The notes: generated by a model not told the origin, from the letters alone. Positions 1-8,788 are shown, counted from the stretch's first letter. The stretch: DNA of 46,899 bases from RHKX01 sp964497825 (GCA_964497825.1 CAZCFA010000013.1:1-46899); one strand, 5' to 3'. A program made the numbers and translations.

Positions 1-179
1 GCGCCTCCGCGCCCGCGTCGCCCGCGGCGGCGACCCCCGCGCCCCGCGCCCGCGGCGAGTGCCTCCGCCGCCCGCGATGCCCGCGGCGGGACCTCGCGCC
101 TGCACCTGTGGCGGCCGCGCGCCCCGGCATCCGGGCCCGCGTCCGCGGCGTCCTCCGTGCGCCGGCGCGCCGGCGGCGC
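1..179. other. GC-rich spacer at window edge, no gene seen
   Basis: This is low-complexity sequence made mostly of GCC, CGC and GGC runs. It ends in a near-palindrome of GCCGGC units just beyond the 3' end of polX. There is no poly-T tract, so it is not a standard intrinsic terminator, though the dyad could act as one for polX. I see no convincing coding frame. Confidence 0.4.
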
Positions 180-1913
180 CTAGAGCTTCCGTCCCGGCTT
201 GCGCAGGGCGTTGAAGCTGCGCCACGGCCGCGCGTTGGCGACCTGCCGGCCGGTCAGGCCGGCACGGCGCGCGGTGGCGACCCCGTAGACCATGTTCTCG
301 AGCGTCCGCACCCGGTGGGCATCGGTGTTGATCACGATCGCGACGCCCGCCTCGGCCGCGAGCCGCGCGTGCTGCTCGTTGAGGTCGCGACGGTTGGGGT
401 TGCCGTTGATCTCGATCATCGTGCCGTGCTCGGCCGCGGCCGCGATCACCGCCTCGACATCGAAGTCGTAGGGCTCGCGCTTGAGCAGCAGCCGTCCGCT
501 CGGGTGCCCGAGGCAGTCGACGAGCGGGTTCGATACCGCCGCGACCATCCGCGCGGTCATCTTCGCCCTGCCGATCCGGAACGAGGTGTGGACGCTGGCG
601 ACGACCCAGCCGAGCCGCGCGACGAGCTCGTCGTCGTAGTCGAGCGAGCCGTCGACGCCGATGTTGATCTCCGAGCCGGAGAGGACGCGGAAGCCCTTCG
701 GCAGCGACTCGTTCAGCGCCGCCACCTCCTCGATCCGGCGCTCGAGCGCGTCGGGCGGGACGTCGTCGCCGAAGCCGTGGGTCCGCGAATGATCGGTGAC
801 CGCGAGGTAGGCGTAGCCGCGGGAGCGCGCCGCCGCCGCCATCTCGGCCAGCGTATTGTGCCCGTCCGAGAGCGTCGTGTGGCAGTGCAGGTCGCCGCGG
901 ATGTCGCCGAGCTCGACCAGCTCCGGCAGCTCGCCCGCCTCCGCCTGGCCGATCTCGACGGTTCCCTGGCGCAGCTCGGGCTCGATGTAGTCGAGCCCGA
1001 GCCGCTCGTAGACCTCGGCCTCGGTCGCGCACCTGCTCACCGCGCCGCCCTCGACCTCGGCGATCCCGTGCTCGGAGACCGACAGCCCCATCCTCAGGGC
1101 CCGCTCGCGCAGCTTCACGTTGTGCTGCTTCGAGCCGGTGAAGTGCTGCAGGAGGTTGCCGAACTCGGCCGGCGCGACGATCCGCAGGTCGACGCCGATG
1201 CCGTTGTGGGTCCGCGCCCGCAGCCCGTTGACGCCCGGGTTGCCGTGCTCGCCGATCAGCACGTGGTCGGCGAGCGCGCCGGCCAGCGCCGCGGGGTCGC
1301 CGGCGGTGGCGATGATGTCGATGTCCTTGCAGGTCTCGGTCCAGCGCCGGGCCGAGCCCGCGAGCACGACCCGCTCGCTGGCCGGGTGCTCGGCGAGCGC
1401 GGCGACGAGCTCGGTGCCGATCTCGCGGACGTCGGCGAGCAGCCGCCGCTCCTCGCCGCCCGGCTCGATCCGGTCGAGCTCGCGGATCACGTTCTCCTCG
1501 AACTTCGTTCCGAGCCCCTTGATGTCGGCGAGGTGCCCCGCCTCGGCGGCGGCGCCGAGCTCCTCCAGCGTCGCGATCCCGGTCGCCTCGTAGATCAGCC
1601 GCACCGTCTTCGCGCCGACGCCGGGGATCCGCGTCAACTCGACCAGCGACGCCGGGTACCTGCGCTTCAGCTTCGCCGCGGCGGGAATCTCGCCGAGCTC
1701 GCTGAGCGCGACGATCTTCTCCTGGATCGTCGCGCCGATCCCCTGCAGCTCGGTCGCCCTGCCGGCCAGCGCCAGCTCCTCGATCGAGTGCGGGCTGTCG
1801 GCGATCACCCGTGCTGCGTCCCGGTAGGCGAGCACGCGGAAGCGGTTGGTGCCGTCGATCTCGTACAGCGCCCCGAGCTCGGCGATGGCGGCGGCGATCT
1901 CGGCGTTGCGCAT
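180..1913 (-). CDS. polX: DNA polymerase/3'-5' exonuclease PolX
   Basis: A 577-residue family X DNA polymerase for gap-filling in DNA repair. Helix-hairpin-helix units lie at about residues 50-150. The nucleotidyltransferase core has GS at 186-187, Asp197 and Asp199 in KDIDI, and a third carboxylate at Asp242 in GVDLR. A C-terminal PHP phosphoesterase domain starts at about residue 340, with metal ligands His343 and His345 in DLHCH and further motifs VTDHS and INTDAH. The length matches bacterial PolX (about 570). The PHP domain is known in the family to give 3'-5' exonuclease activity. The ATG lies 6 bases after a TAACCT box, so the mRNA is probably leaderless. It is transcribed divergently from the next gene across a 58-bp gap. 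Confidence 0.96.
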   Translation of the reverse strand: MRNAEIAAAIAELGALYEIDGTNRFRVLAYRDAARVIADSPHSIEELALAGRATELQGIGATIQEKIVALSELGEIPAAAKLKRRYPASLVELTRIPGVGAKTVRLIYEATGIATLEELGAAAEAGHLADIKGLGTKFEENVIRELDRIEPGGEERRLLADVREIGTELVAALAEHPASERVVLAGSARRWTETCKDIDIIATAGDPAALAGALADHVLIGEHGNPGVNGLRARTHNGIGVDLRIVAPAEFGNLLQHFTGSKQHNVKLRERALRMGLSVSEHGIAEVEGGAVSRCATEAEVYERLGLDYIEPELRQGTVEIGQAEAGELPELVELGDIRGDLHCHTTLSDGHNTLAEMAAAARSRGYAYLAVTDHSRTHGFGDDVPPDALERRIEEVAALNESLPKGFRVLSGSEINIGVDGSLDYDDELVARLGWVVASVHTSFRIGRAKMTARMVAAVSNPLVDCLGHPSGRLLLKREPYDFDVEAVIAAAAEHGTMIEINGNPNRRDLNEQHARLAAEAGVAIVINTDAHRVRTLENMVYGVATARRAGLTGRQVANARPWRSFNALRKPGRKL

Positions 1914-1919
1914 CGACCG

Positions 1920-1925
1920 AGGTTA
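1920..1925 (-). promoter_or_regulatory. Putative -10 box of polX (leaderless)
   Basis: Read on the minus strand this is TAACCT, matching TANNNT, 6 bases before the polX ATG. There is no room for a Shine-Dalgarno site, so transcription probably starts at or beside the start codon. Confidence 0.5.
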
Positions 1926-1953
1926 TTGGGGCCGGCGCCGCGCGCCGGGCCTC

Positions 1954-1959
1954 TAGTGT
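1954..1959 (+). promoter_or_regulatory. Putative -10 box of the glycosyltransferase gene
   Basis: TAGTGT lies 12 bases before the ATG at 1972, back to back with the polX promoter. No ribosome binding site is seen between box and start codon, so a very short or absent leader is likely. Confidence 0.45.
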
Positions 1960-1971
1960 GCCCGGACGCCG

Positions 1972-2712
1972 ATGAGCCCAACGGAGCTGCCGATCCGGGT
2001 GGTGATCCCGACCTACAACGAGGCCGACAACGTCGAGCCGATCGTCGCCGCCGTGCTCGCCGCCGCGCCCGCGGGCACCGGCATCCTCGTCGTCGACGAC
2101 GCCTCGCCCGACGGCACCGGCGCGATCGCCGACCGGCTCGCCGCCGGCGACGAGCGGATCGCGGTTCTGCACCGCGACGCCAAGCAGGGTCTCGGACCCG
2201 CCTACATCGCCGGCTTCGGCCGCGCGCTCGGCCGGCTCGGCGCCCGGCTGATCGTCCAGATCGACGCCGACTTCTCGCACGACCCCGCCGACGTCCCGCG
2301 GCTGATCGACGCGGCGCAGGGGGAGGACGGGGCCGACCTCGTGCTCGGGTCGCGCTACGTCCCCGGCGGCGGCGTCGGCGACTGGGGCGTCGTCCGGCGG
2401 GCGATCTCGCGCTGGGGCAGCGCCTATGCCCGCCGCTGGCTCGGGATCTCGATCCGCGACCTCACCGGCGGCTTCAAGTGCTACCGCCGCGAGGTGCTGG
2501 AGGCGATCCGCCTGGAGACGGTCGGTGCGCTCGGCTACGCGTTCCAGGTCGAGACGACCTACCGGACCTGCCTCGCCGGCTTCCGGGTCGCCGAGGTGCC
2601 GATCGTCTTCAAGGACCGCCGCGTCGGCGAGTCGAAGATGAGCCGGGCGATCGTCGCCGAGGCGGCGGTCGCGGTCCCGCTCATGCGGCTGCGCGGCCGG
2701 CGCTGGTCCTGA
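1972..2712 (+). CDS. Polyprenol monophosphomannose synthase-like glycosyltransferase (GT2)
   Basis: A 246-residue GT2 family enzyme related to dolichol/polyprenol-phosphate mannosyltransferases, which move a sugar from a nucleotide sugar to a polyprenyl phosphate at the inner membrane face. The nucleotide-binding start VVIPTYNEADNV, the VVDDASPDGTG motif, the metal-binding DAD in QIDADFSHDP and the GSRYVPGG and LTGGFKCYRR motifs are all in family order. There is no C-terminal membrane segment, so it resembles the soluble catalytic-domain type. The sugar (mannose or glucose) cannot be decided from sequence. Confidence 0.88.
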   Translation: MSPTELPIRVVIPTYNEADNVEPIVAAVLAAAPAGTGILVVDDASPDGTGAIADRLAAGDERIAVLHRDAKQGLGPAYIAGFGRALGRLGARLIVQIDADFSHDPADVPRLIDAAQGEDGADLVLGSRYVPGGGVGDWGVVRRAISRWGSAYARRWLGISIRDLTGGFKCYRREVLEAIRLETVGALGYAFQVETTYRTCLAGFRVAEVPIVFKDRRVGESKMSRAIVAEAAVAVPLMRLRGRRWS

Positions 2713-2721
2713 TCCCGTGAA

Positions 2722-2741
2722 AACCGCTTGTGCAAGCGGTT
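2722..2741. repeat. Perfect inverted repeat before trxA (operator or terminator)
   Basis: AACCGCTTGTGCAAGCGGTT is a perfect 9-bp dyad around a 2-base centre, 9 bases after the glycosyltransferase stop. It is followed by an unusually AT-rich stretch (2741-2776). It could be a hairpin terminator (8-bp stem, loop GTGC) followed by a weak T-rich tail, or an operator: the TTG..CAA centre resembles LacI-family sites. Neither reading is proven. Confidence 0.55.
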
Positions 2742-2743
2742 AG

Positions 2744-2772
2744 TTCCATTACTTCATTTTGTGTAGTAAGGT
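2744..2772 (+). promoter_or_regulatory. Possible trxA promoter
   Basis: TAAGGT at 2767-2772 is a candidate -10 box, with a weak TTCCAT -35 at 2744-2749 (17-base spacer), in one of the few AT-rich stretches of the window. Unlike most genes here, the thioredoxin gene would have a leader of about 75 bases. Confidence 0.35.
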
Positions 2773-2852
2773 ATCGGCAGGACTGCAGGAGCGATCCGGG
2801 TGACCGGGTCGGTATACAGGACGCCCAGCACAGACCAATGAGAGGAACCGGG

Positions 2853-3176
2853 ATGGCGAACCTCCCCCAAGTCACCGACAACAACTTCCAGGCCGAGGTC
2901 ATCGAGTCGACCGAGCCCGTGCTCGTTGACTTCTGGGCCCCGTGGTGCGGCCCCTGCCGGGTCGTCCACCCGATCCTCGAGGAGATCGCGAAGGAGCGCG
3001 ACGACGTCAAGATCGTCTCACTCAACATCGACGACAACCAGGACACGGCGAGCGCGTACCAGGTGATGTCGATCCCGACGATGATCGTGTTCAGGGGCGG
3101 CCAGCCGGCGAAGACGATCGTCGGCGCGATGCCGAAGAAGCGGCTCGAGGCCGAGCTCGAGCCGGCGCTGGCCTGA
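2853..3176 (+). CDS. trxA: Thioredoxin
   Basis: A 107-residue cytoplasmic thioredoxin, the usual length for the family. The active site is WCGPC (Cys32, Cys35) after VLVDFWAP, and the cis-proline loop is SIPTMIVF. It reduces protein disulfides and would be recharged by thioredoxin reductase, which is not in this window. The ATG at 2853 is preferred over one at 2838 because AGAGGA lies a suitable distance upstream and the protein then begins like other thioredoxins. An operator-like dyad and a probable long leader precede it, which suggests regulation. Confidence 0.96.
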   Translation: MANLPQVTDNNFQAEVIESTEPVLVDFWAPWCGPCRVVHPILEEIAKERDDVKIVSLNIDDNQDTASAYQVMSIPTMIVFRGGQPAKTIVGAMPKKRLEAELEPALA

Positions 3177-3214
3177 GCCCGGCCGGCGCGCGCCTTCGGC
3201 CGCGGGCCCGCGGC

Positions 3215-3646
3215 TCAGAGGATCTGGCCGCTGACGAAGCCGGCGAGCAGCACGGCGAAGCCGCCGATCTCGCCGACGATCAGCGCCCACATGAAGGCGT
3301 CCTGACCGCGGGCGCCCTCGCCGTCGCGGAACTGGTTGTCGGTATGCGCGCGCTTGCCGTTGACGCAGTAGCTCGTGATCGCCGCGGCGAAGAAGAAGAT
3401 CGGCACGAAGGCGGCGACGGCGTTGACCGCGGCCGCGAAGTCGCTGAGCTCGACGAAGGCGGCGATCAGCAGCGTCGCGAAGCTGTACAGCAGCGCCGCC
3501 CGGTGGGCGATGTCGATGTAGGGATGGGCGCGCCCCTCCGGGCTCGCCGCCATCTGGCGGTACTTCCAGACGCCGATCAGGAGCGCCCAGATGAAGATCA
3601 GCCCGGCGGCGAGCAGGACCGCCTTGGTGTCGCCGCCCAGCTCCAC
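3215..3646 (-). CDS. Small integral membrane protein, unknown function
   Basis: A 143-residue protein with about four hydrophobic segments, at roughly residues 7-27, 50-68, 72-92 and 118-140. Between the third and fourth is a polar loop containing CVNGKRAHTDNQFRDGEGARGQD. I do not recognise a family. The start is GTG, 7 bases after a TAGAGT box, which points to a leaderless transcript. The neighbours (thioredoxin, ileS) do not suggest a role. Confidence 0.75.
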   Translation of the reverse strand: MELGGDTKAVLLAAGLIFIWALLIGVWKYRQMAASPEGRAHPYIDIAHRAALLYSFATLLIAAFVELSDFAAAVNAVAAFVPIFFFAAAITSYCVNGKRAHTDNQFRDGEGARGQDAFMWALIVGEIGGFAVLLAGFVSGQIL

Positions 3647-3653
3647 CCCGGGA

Positions 3654-3659
3654 ACTCTA
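3654..3659 (-). promoter_or_regulatory. Putative -10 box of the membrane protein gene
   Basis: TAGAGT on the minus strand lies 7 bases before the GTG start at 3646, with no Shine-Dalgarno sequence between. Confidence 0.45.
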
Positions 3660-3683
3660 CGGGCGGGCCGGGCCGGGCGCCGC

Positions 3684-6600
3684 TCAGCCCGCCCGCTTGA
3701 CCGCGATCGCGAGCTCGCGGCCGCCGATCTCGACGGCGCCGGCGCCGGCGCCGTCGTAGGCGATCGAGGTGGCGAGGGTCTCGCCGGTCACGTAGGGCTC
3801 GTGGGCGCGGGCGGCGGCGATCAGCTCCTCGTCGCCGTCGAGCCGCAGGTCGATCCGGTCGCTGATCTCGAGGCCGGCGTCCTTGCGGGCGTTCTGGATC
3901 GCGCGCACGACCTCGCGCGCGAGCCCCTCGCGGACCAGCGCATCGTCGAGCTCGAGCGCAAGCGCGACGGCGCGGCCCGCCTCGGCCTCGACCTGGTATC
4001 CCGCCAGCGGCTGCATCACCAAGGTCATGTCGTCGGGCTCGAGCGTGTGCTCGCGGCCGTCGATCGAGATCCCGATCTCGCGCTCGCCGGCGATCGCGGC
4101 CCGGACGTGGTCGGGGGCGAGCGCCTCGATCGCCGCCTTCGCCTGCGGCATCCCGGCGCCGAAGCGCGGGCCGAGCGTGCGGAAGTTCGGCTTCACCGCC
4201 CAGCTCGCGAGCTCGCCCTCCTCGCTGACGAACTCGAGCGCCTTGACGTTCAGCTCCGCCTCGACGAGCCCGGCGAAGCGTTCGATCACATCGCGCTCGG
4301 CTCCGGTCGCGACGATCACCGCCTTCGCCAGCGGCTGCCGCATCTTCACCTTCGCCTGGGCGCGGGCGGCGCGGCCGAGCTCGACCGCGCGGCGGGCGGC
4401 GGCGACGCCGCGCTCGAGCGCCGGATCGCGCAGCGCCCCGGCCGGCTCGGGGAAGTCGCAGAGGTGGACCGAGTCGGGCCGGTCGCCGAACTCGCCGGCG
4501 GCGCCGCCGGCGAGGTTGACGTAGATCGCGTCGGCGGTGAACGGGACGAACGGCGCGATCAGCTTCGCGGTCTCGACCAGGCAGTGGCGCAGGGTCGCGA
4601 ACGCCGCCGCGTCGCCGTCCCAGAAGCGGCGGCGCGAGACCCGCACGTACCAGTTGGAGAGCTCGTCGACGTACTCGGCGAGCGCCCGGCCGGCGCCGAC
4701 CGAGTCGAAGGCGTCGAGCCGCTCGCGCACCGTGGCGGTGACCGCCTGCAGCCGCGAGACCAGCGAGCGGTCGAGCTCGGCCTCGGCCGCCGCCGGCTCG
4801 CCGCCGGCCGCTTGCTCGCCGTCGCCCCCGGCCTGCTCCGCCGCGGCGTTCTCGTACATGACCAGGAACCCGTAGGTGTTCCACAGCGTCAGCAGGAACT
4901 GCCGCAGCGACTCGCCGATCGTCTCGACGCTGAACCGGTAGCCCGCCCAGGGCTGCTGCGAGGTCAGGTAGTACCAGCGGAAGGCGTCGGCGCCGTGCAG
5001 GTCGAGCACCTCCCAGGGGTCGATCACGTTGCCGCGGCTCTTCGACATCTTCTGGCCCTCGGGATCGAGGATCAGGCCGAGGCAGACGCAGTTGCGGTAG
5101 TTGCTGCGGTCGAACAGCAGCACCGACTCGGCGAGCTGCGAGTAGAACCAGCCGCGGGTCTGGTCGATCCCCTCGCAGATGAAGTCGGCCGGGAACCGCG
5201 ACTCGAACTCGGCCTCGTTCTCGAACGGGTAATGGAACTGCGCGAACGGCATCGCGCCCGAGTCGTACCAGGCGTCGATCGTCGCGACGACCCGCCGCAT
5301 CTCGCCGCCGCAGGCCTCGCAGCGCAGCACCACCGCGTCGATGTAGGGGCGGTGGAGGTCGTCGGGGACGGCGCTGCCGGCGGCCAGCCGCTCGCTCAGG
5401 TCGGCGACCGAGCCGGCGCAGAAGCGCTCGCCGCAGCCGCACTCCCAGATCGGCAGCGGCGTCCCCCAGTAGCGCTCGCGCGAGAGCGCCCAGTCGACGT
5501 TGTTCTCGAGCCAGCGGCCGAAGCGCCCGTGCTTGATGTGCTCGGGGTGCCAGCCGATCGTCTCGTTGGCGGCGAGCAGCCGGTCCTTGACCGCGGAGGT
5601 GCGCAGGTACCAGCTCGACTTCGCGTAATACAGCAGCGCGGTGCCGCAGCGCCAGCAGTGCGGATAGGCGTGCTCGTAGTCGCTGGCCCGCAGCAGCCTG
5701 CCGCTCGCCCGCAGCGCGGCGACGATCTCGGGGTTGTGGTCGTAGACGAGCTCGCCCTGGAAGTCGGGCACGCGGGCGTCGAAGCGGCCGTCCGGCAGGA
5801 CCGGGTTCTGCAGCGTCATCCCGTAGCGCTCGCCGAGCTGGAAGTCGTCCTCGCCGAAGGCGAGCGCAGTGTGGACGAGCCCGGTGCCGTCCTCGGTCGT
5901 GACGAAATCGCCGAGCAGGACCGAGTGGCCGAGCGGTCCGAACTCGGCCCCGGGGATGTAGCCGAACGGGGCCTCGTAGCGGACGCCCTCGAGCGCGGCG
6001 CCGGCGAACGCGGCGAGCTGCTCGAAGCCCTCGCCGAGCACGCGGTCGGCGAGCGCCCGGGCGACGACGACGACCTCGTCGGCGCCGGCCGGTCGCGCCC
6101 GCAGGTACTCGATCTCGGCCCCGGCCGCGATCGCCGCGTGCGAGATCAGCGTCCACGGCGTCGTCGTCCAGACGATCAGGCTGTCGCCCGGCTCGAGCGC
6201 GGAGCCGGCGGGATCGGTCACCGGCATCCGCACGTAGACGCTCGGATCGACCCGGTCCTCGTAGCCCTGCGCGACCTCGTGCGAGCTCAGCGCCGTGCCG
6301 CAGCGCGGGCAGTAGGGGACGACCTTGTGGCCCTCATAGAGGCGGTCGCGGTCCCAGCTCTGCCGCAGCGACCACCAGACCGACTCGATGTAGCCGCTGT
6401 CGAGCGTCCGGTAGGCGTCGTCCATGTCGACCCAGAAGCCGATCCGGTCGGTGAGCTCGCGCCAGTCGTCGACGTAGCGGAACACCGACTCGCGGCAGCG
6501 CTGGTTGAACTCGGCGATCCCGAACGCCTCGATCTGCTCCTTCGAGGAGATCCCGAGCTCCTTCTCGACCTCGAGCTCGACCGGCAACCCGTGGCAGTCC

Positions 6601-6860
6601 CAGCCCGCCTTGCGCGGAACGTAGTGACCGCACATCGCCTTGTAGCGCGGGTAGATGTCCTTGAACACGCGGGCCAGCACGTGGTGGGAGCCGGGCCGGC
6701 CGTTCGCCGTCGGCGGGCCCTCGTAGAAGCTCCACACGGGCGCCCCCTCGCGCCCGGCGAGCTGGCGGGCGAAGACGTCGCGCTCGCGCCAGCGCGCCAG
6801 CATCCGCCGCTCGAGGGCGGGGAACGACTGCTTCGGGTCGACCGGCTCGTACTTCGGCAT
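3684..6860 (-). CDS. ileS: Isoleucyl-tRNA synthetase
   Basis: A 1058-residue class Ia aminoacyl-tRNA synthetase that charges tRNA-Ile. The HIGH-type motif is SHHV (residues 58-61) after GPPTANGRPG, where GIHH is more usual. The KMSKS loop is at 604-608. Between them lie the CP1 editing domain and several cysteine pairs (CPRCG near 184, CWRCG near 402, CGCGERFC near 475, CEAC near 514). A long C-terminal domain with the anticodon-binding region and a DUF5915-like tail marks the larger, eukaryote-like form, some of which are mupirocin-resistant. The start lies 9 bases after TAGAAT, so there is no leader for a T-box riboswitch. Confidence 0.97.
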   Translation of the reverse strand: MPKYEPVDPKQSFPALERRMLARWRERDVFARQLAGREGAPVWSFYEGPPTANGRPGSHHVLARVFKDIYPRYKAMCGHYVPRKAGWDCHGLPVELEVEKELGISSKEQIEAFGIAEFNQRCRESVFRYVDDWRELTDRIGFWVDMDDAYRTLDSGYIESVWWSLRQSWDRDRLYEGHKVVPYCPRCGTALSSHEVAQGYEDRVDPSVYVRMPVTDPAGSALEPGDSLIVWTTTPWTLISHAAIAAGAEIEYLRARPAGADEVVVVARALADRVLGEGFEQLAAFAGAALEGVRYEAPFGYIPGAEFGPLGHSVLLGDFVTTEDGTGLVHTALAFGEDDFQLGERYGMTLQNPVLPDGRFDARVPDFQGELVYDHNPEIVAALRASGRLLRASDYEHAYPHCWRCGTALLYYAKSSWYLRTSAVKDRLLAANETIGWHPEHIKHGRFGRWLENNVDWALSRERYWGTPLPIWECGCGERFCAGSVADLSERLAAGSAVPDDLHRPYIDAVVLRCEACGGEMRRVVATIDAWYDSGAMPFAQFHYPFENEAEFESRFPADFICEGIDQTRGWFYSQLAESVLLFDRSNYRNCVCLGLILDPEGQKMSKSRGNVIDPWEVLDLHGADAFRWYYLTSQQPWAGYRFSVETIGESLRQFLLTLWNTYGFLVMYENAAAEQAGGDGEQAAGGEPAAAEAELDRSLVSRLQAVTATVRERLDAFDSVGAGRALAEYVDELSNWYVRVSRRRFWDGDAAAFATLRHCLVETAKLIAPFVPFTADAIYVNLAGGAAGEFGDRPDSVHLCDFPEPAGALRDPALERGVAAARRAVELGRAARAQAKVKMRQPLAKAVIVATGAERDVIERFAGLVEAELNVKALEFVSEEGELASWAVKPNFRTLGPRFGAGMPQAKAAIEALAPDHVRAAIAGEREIGISIDGREHTLEPDDMTLVMQPLAGYQVEAEAGRAVALALELDDALVREGLAREVVRAIQNARKDAGLEISDRIDLRLDGDEELIAAARAHEPYVTGETLATSIAYDGAGAGAVEIGGRELAIAVKRAG

Positions 6861-6869
6861 CGGCGGGCG

Positions 6870-6875
6870 ATTCTA
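6870..6875 (-). promoter_or_regulatory. Putative -10 box of ileS (leaderless)
   Basis: TAGAAT on the minus strand lies 9 bases before the ileS ATG. It sits inside a short dyad (GGGCGA/TCGCCC). Confidence 0.5.
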
Positions 6876-6979
6876 CGTTCGCCCCGCGCTCGTGCCGGGT
6901 GAGCGCGATCGCGAGCGGGCGACGGCGCGGCCCGCGGGCGATCGCCGGCCGGGCCGGGCGGCTCGAGAAGCCGGCCAGA

Positions 6980-6985
6980 TAGCCT
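6980..6985 (+). promoter_or_regulatory. Putative -10 box of fumC
   Basis: TAGCCT is followed 38 bases later by the fumC ATG. Here a true leader exists and carries GGAGG at 7013-7017, six bases before the start codon. This contrasts with the leaderless genes nearby. Confidence 0.45.
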
Positions 6986-7023
6986 CAGCGGGAGACTTCA
7001 GCAGCGACCGACGGAGGTTCGAG

Positions 7024-8367
7024 ATGACCGAGATCAGCGAGGCGAGGGCGCCCGAGAGCGGGAAGCTCTGGGGCGGGGAGACCGACAAGGCGATCGAGAA
7101 CTTCCCGGTCTCGGGCGATCCGATCCCGGCGCCGGTCGTCCACTGGCTCGGCCGGATCAAGGCCGCCGCCGCGCGCACCAACGCCGAGCTCGGCCTGCTC
7201 GACGCCGAGATCGCCGAACGGATCGGCGCCGCCGGCGACGCGATCGCCGCCGGCGAGCACGACGACCAGTTCCCGGTCGACGTCTTCCAGACCGGCTCTG
7301 GGACTTCGTCGAACATGAACGCCAACGAGGTGATCGCGGCGCTCGCCGGCGAGGGCGTGCACCGCAACGACCACGTCAACATGGGCCAGTCCTCCAACGA
7401 CGTCTTCCCCTCCGCGGTCCACCTCGCGGCGCTCAGCGAGGTCACGGGCGACCTGCTGCCGGCGCTCGACGGCCTCGCCGCCACGCTCGACGCGAAGGCG
7501 GCCGAGTTCGCCGGCCACGTCAAGTCCGGCCGCACCCATCTGATGGACGCGGTGCCGGTGACGCTGGGCCAGGAGTTCGCCGGCTTCGCCTCCCAGATCC
7601 GGCTCGGCGCCGAGCGGGTGCGGGGGACGCTCGGACACGTCGGCCAGATCCCGCTCGGCGGCACCGCGACCGGCACCGGGATCAACACCCACGCGGACTT
7701 CGCGGCCGGGGTGCGCGCGAAGCTCACGGCCGCCACCGGCCTCGAGATCTCCGAGCCCGACGACCGCTTCGAGGCGCAGGCCAACCGCGACGGCCTTGTG
7801 CTGCTCTCGGGCGCGCTCAAGGCCGTCGCGGTCTCGATGATCAAGATCGGCAACGACCTCGCGCTGATGGGGTCGGGGCCGCGCGCCGGCCTCTCCGAGA
7901 TCCGCCTGCCCGAGCTTCAGAAGGGGTCCTCGATCATGCCCGGCAAGGTCAATCCGGTGATCCCCGAGGTGGTGATCCAGGTCGGCGATCAGGTGATCGG
8001 CAACGACATCGCGGTGACGCTCGGGGGCAGCCAGGGTCAGTTCGAGCTCAACGTCCGGGTGCCGCTGATCGCCCGCAACCTGCTCGACTCGATCAAGCTG
8101 CTCGCCGCCTGCTCGCGGCTGCTCGACACGAGGTGCGTGGCCGGGATCGAGGCGAACGAGGAGATGCTGCGCAGGCACGCCGAGTCGACCCTGCAGGTGG
8201 CGACCGCGCTGAACCCGCACATCGGCTACGACGCGGCGACCGAGATCGTCAAGGAGGCGGCGAGCTCGAACCGGACCGTGCGCGAGGTCGCCAGGGAGAA
8301 GGGCGTCAGCGAGGAGGTCCTCGAGGAGGCGCTCGACTTCGTCGGCATGGCGCATCCGCACGGGTAG
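7024..8367 (+). CDS. fumC: Class II fumarate hydratase
   Basis: A 447-residue member of the fumarase/aspartase superfamily, interconverting fumarate and malate in the TCA cycle. The signature GSSIMPGKVNP is near residue 301, preceded by the catalytic-loop region. SGSGTSSNMNANEV-type and HVNMGQSSNDVFPSA substrate-binding motifs and GGTATGTGIN are present. Aspartase is the main alternative; overall motif wording fits fumarase better. The ATG at 7024 has a clear GGAGG six bases upstream. Transcription is divergent from ileS. Confidence 0.93.
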   Translation: MTEISEARAPESGKLWGGETDKAIENFPVSGDPIPAPVVHWLGRIKAAAARTNAELGLLDAEIAERIGAAGDAIAAGEHDDQFPVDVFQTGSGTSSNMNANEVIAALAGEGVHRNDHVNMGQSSNDVFPSAVHLAALSEVTGDLLPALDGLAATLDAKAAEFAGHVKSGRTHLMDAVPVTLGQEFAGFASQIRLGAERVRGTLGHVGQIPLGGTATGTGINTHADFAAGVRAKLTAATGLEISEPDDRFEAQANRDGLVLLSGALKAVAVSMIKIGNDLALMGSGPRAGLSEIRLPELQKGSSIMPGKVNPVIPEVVIQVGDQVIGNDIAVTLGGSQGQFELNVRVPLIARNLLDSIKLLAACSRLLDTRCVAGIEANEEMLRRHAESTLQVATALNPHIGYDAATEIVKEAASSNRTVREVAREKGVSEEVLEEALDFVGMAHPHG

Positions 8368-8483
8368 CCGCGGCGCGCGGCAGCCGCGACCCGGGGCGAC
8401 CGTAGCCGTGGCGCGCGGCAGCCGCGACCCGGGGCGACCGTAGCCGCGACCCCGGGCGACCGTAGCCGCGACCCGGGGCGGCC
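8365..8483. repeat. Imperfect tandem repeat after fumC
   Basis: Two 38-base units (8365-8402 and 8403-8440) differ at one position. They are followed by two shortened units of about 22 bases that keep TAGCCGCGACC and GGGCGACCG. The first unit begins on the fumC stop codon, so each unit restarts with TAG. The array lies between the convergent ends of fumC and the next minus-strand gene. Confidence 0.85.
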
Positions 8484-8485
8484 CC

Positions 8486-8788
8486 TCAGCTGGCGCCGCT
8501 CAGCGCGCTGCGGGCGCTGAGCCGCGACTCATGCACGGCTTGCGCAAGCGGCGCCAGCGCGTTCGGAAGCGCCACGCAGCTGCGGTCGACGCCGACCGGG
8601 AGCCCGGTCGCGTCGGCGACCGCGGCCGCCGCCTGCGGGCTCGACAGCCGCATCAGCTCGGTCTCGAGCCGGCAGCCCATCGCCAGCTCGAGCGGCGAGG
8701 AGCCGTCGGCGCCGGCCGGCGGCAGCCGCTCGAGCGGCGCGGCGCTCTGGGCGCCGCGGACGCGGTTGACGAACTCGAGCACGTACAT
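8486..8788 (-). CDS. Small protein of unknown function (100 aa)
   Basis: The product starts MYVLEFVNRVRG and has a mixed helical composition with no signal peptide or membrane segment. It has two cysteines in non-metal-binding spacing. I do not recognise a family. The evidence for a real gene is a good AGGAG site about nine bases before the ATG and a coding-like amino-acid balance compared with the arginine- and serine-rich shadow frames. It is divergent from msrA with a gap of about 100 bases. Confidence 0.55.
   Translation of the reverse strand: MYVLEFVNRVRGAQSAAPLERLPPAGADGSSPLELAMGCRLETELMRLSSPQAAAAVADATGLPVGVDRSCVALPNALAPLAQAVHESRLSARSALSGAS

Noticed and set aside
108..2720. Long plus-strand frame opposite polX running into the GT2 gene
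   Set aside because: In DNA this GC-rich stop codons are rare, so antisense frames stay open by chance. The product is Arg/Asp/Leu-rich without domains, and PolX and the GT2 enzyme explain the region.
6861..6900. T-box riboswitch upstream of ileS
   Set aside because: The -10 box lies 9 bases before the start codon, leaving no leader to hold a T-box, and no T-box sequence is seen.
3591..6902. 1103-residue plus-strand frame opposite ileS
   Set aside because: It has shadow-frame composition and no motif; ileS on the other strand matches its family over the full length.
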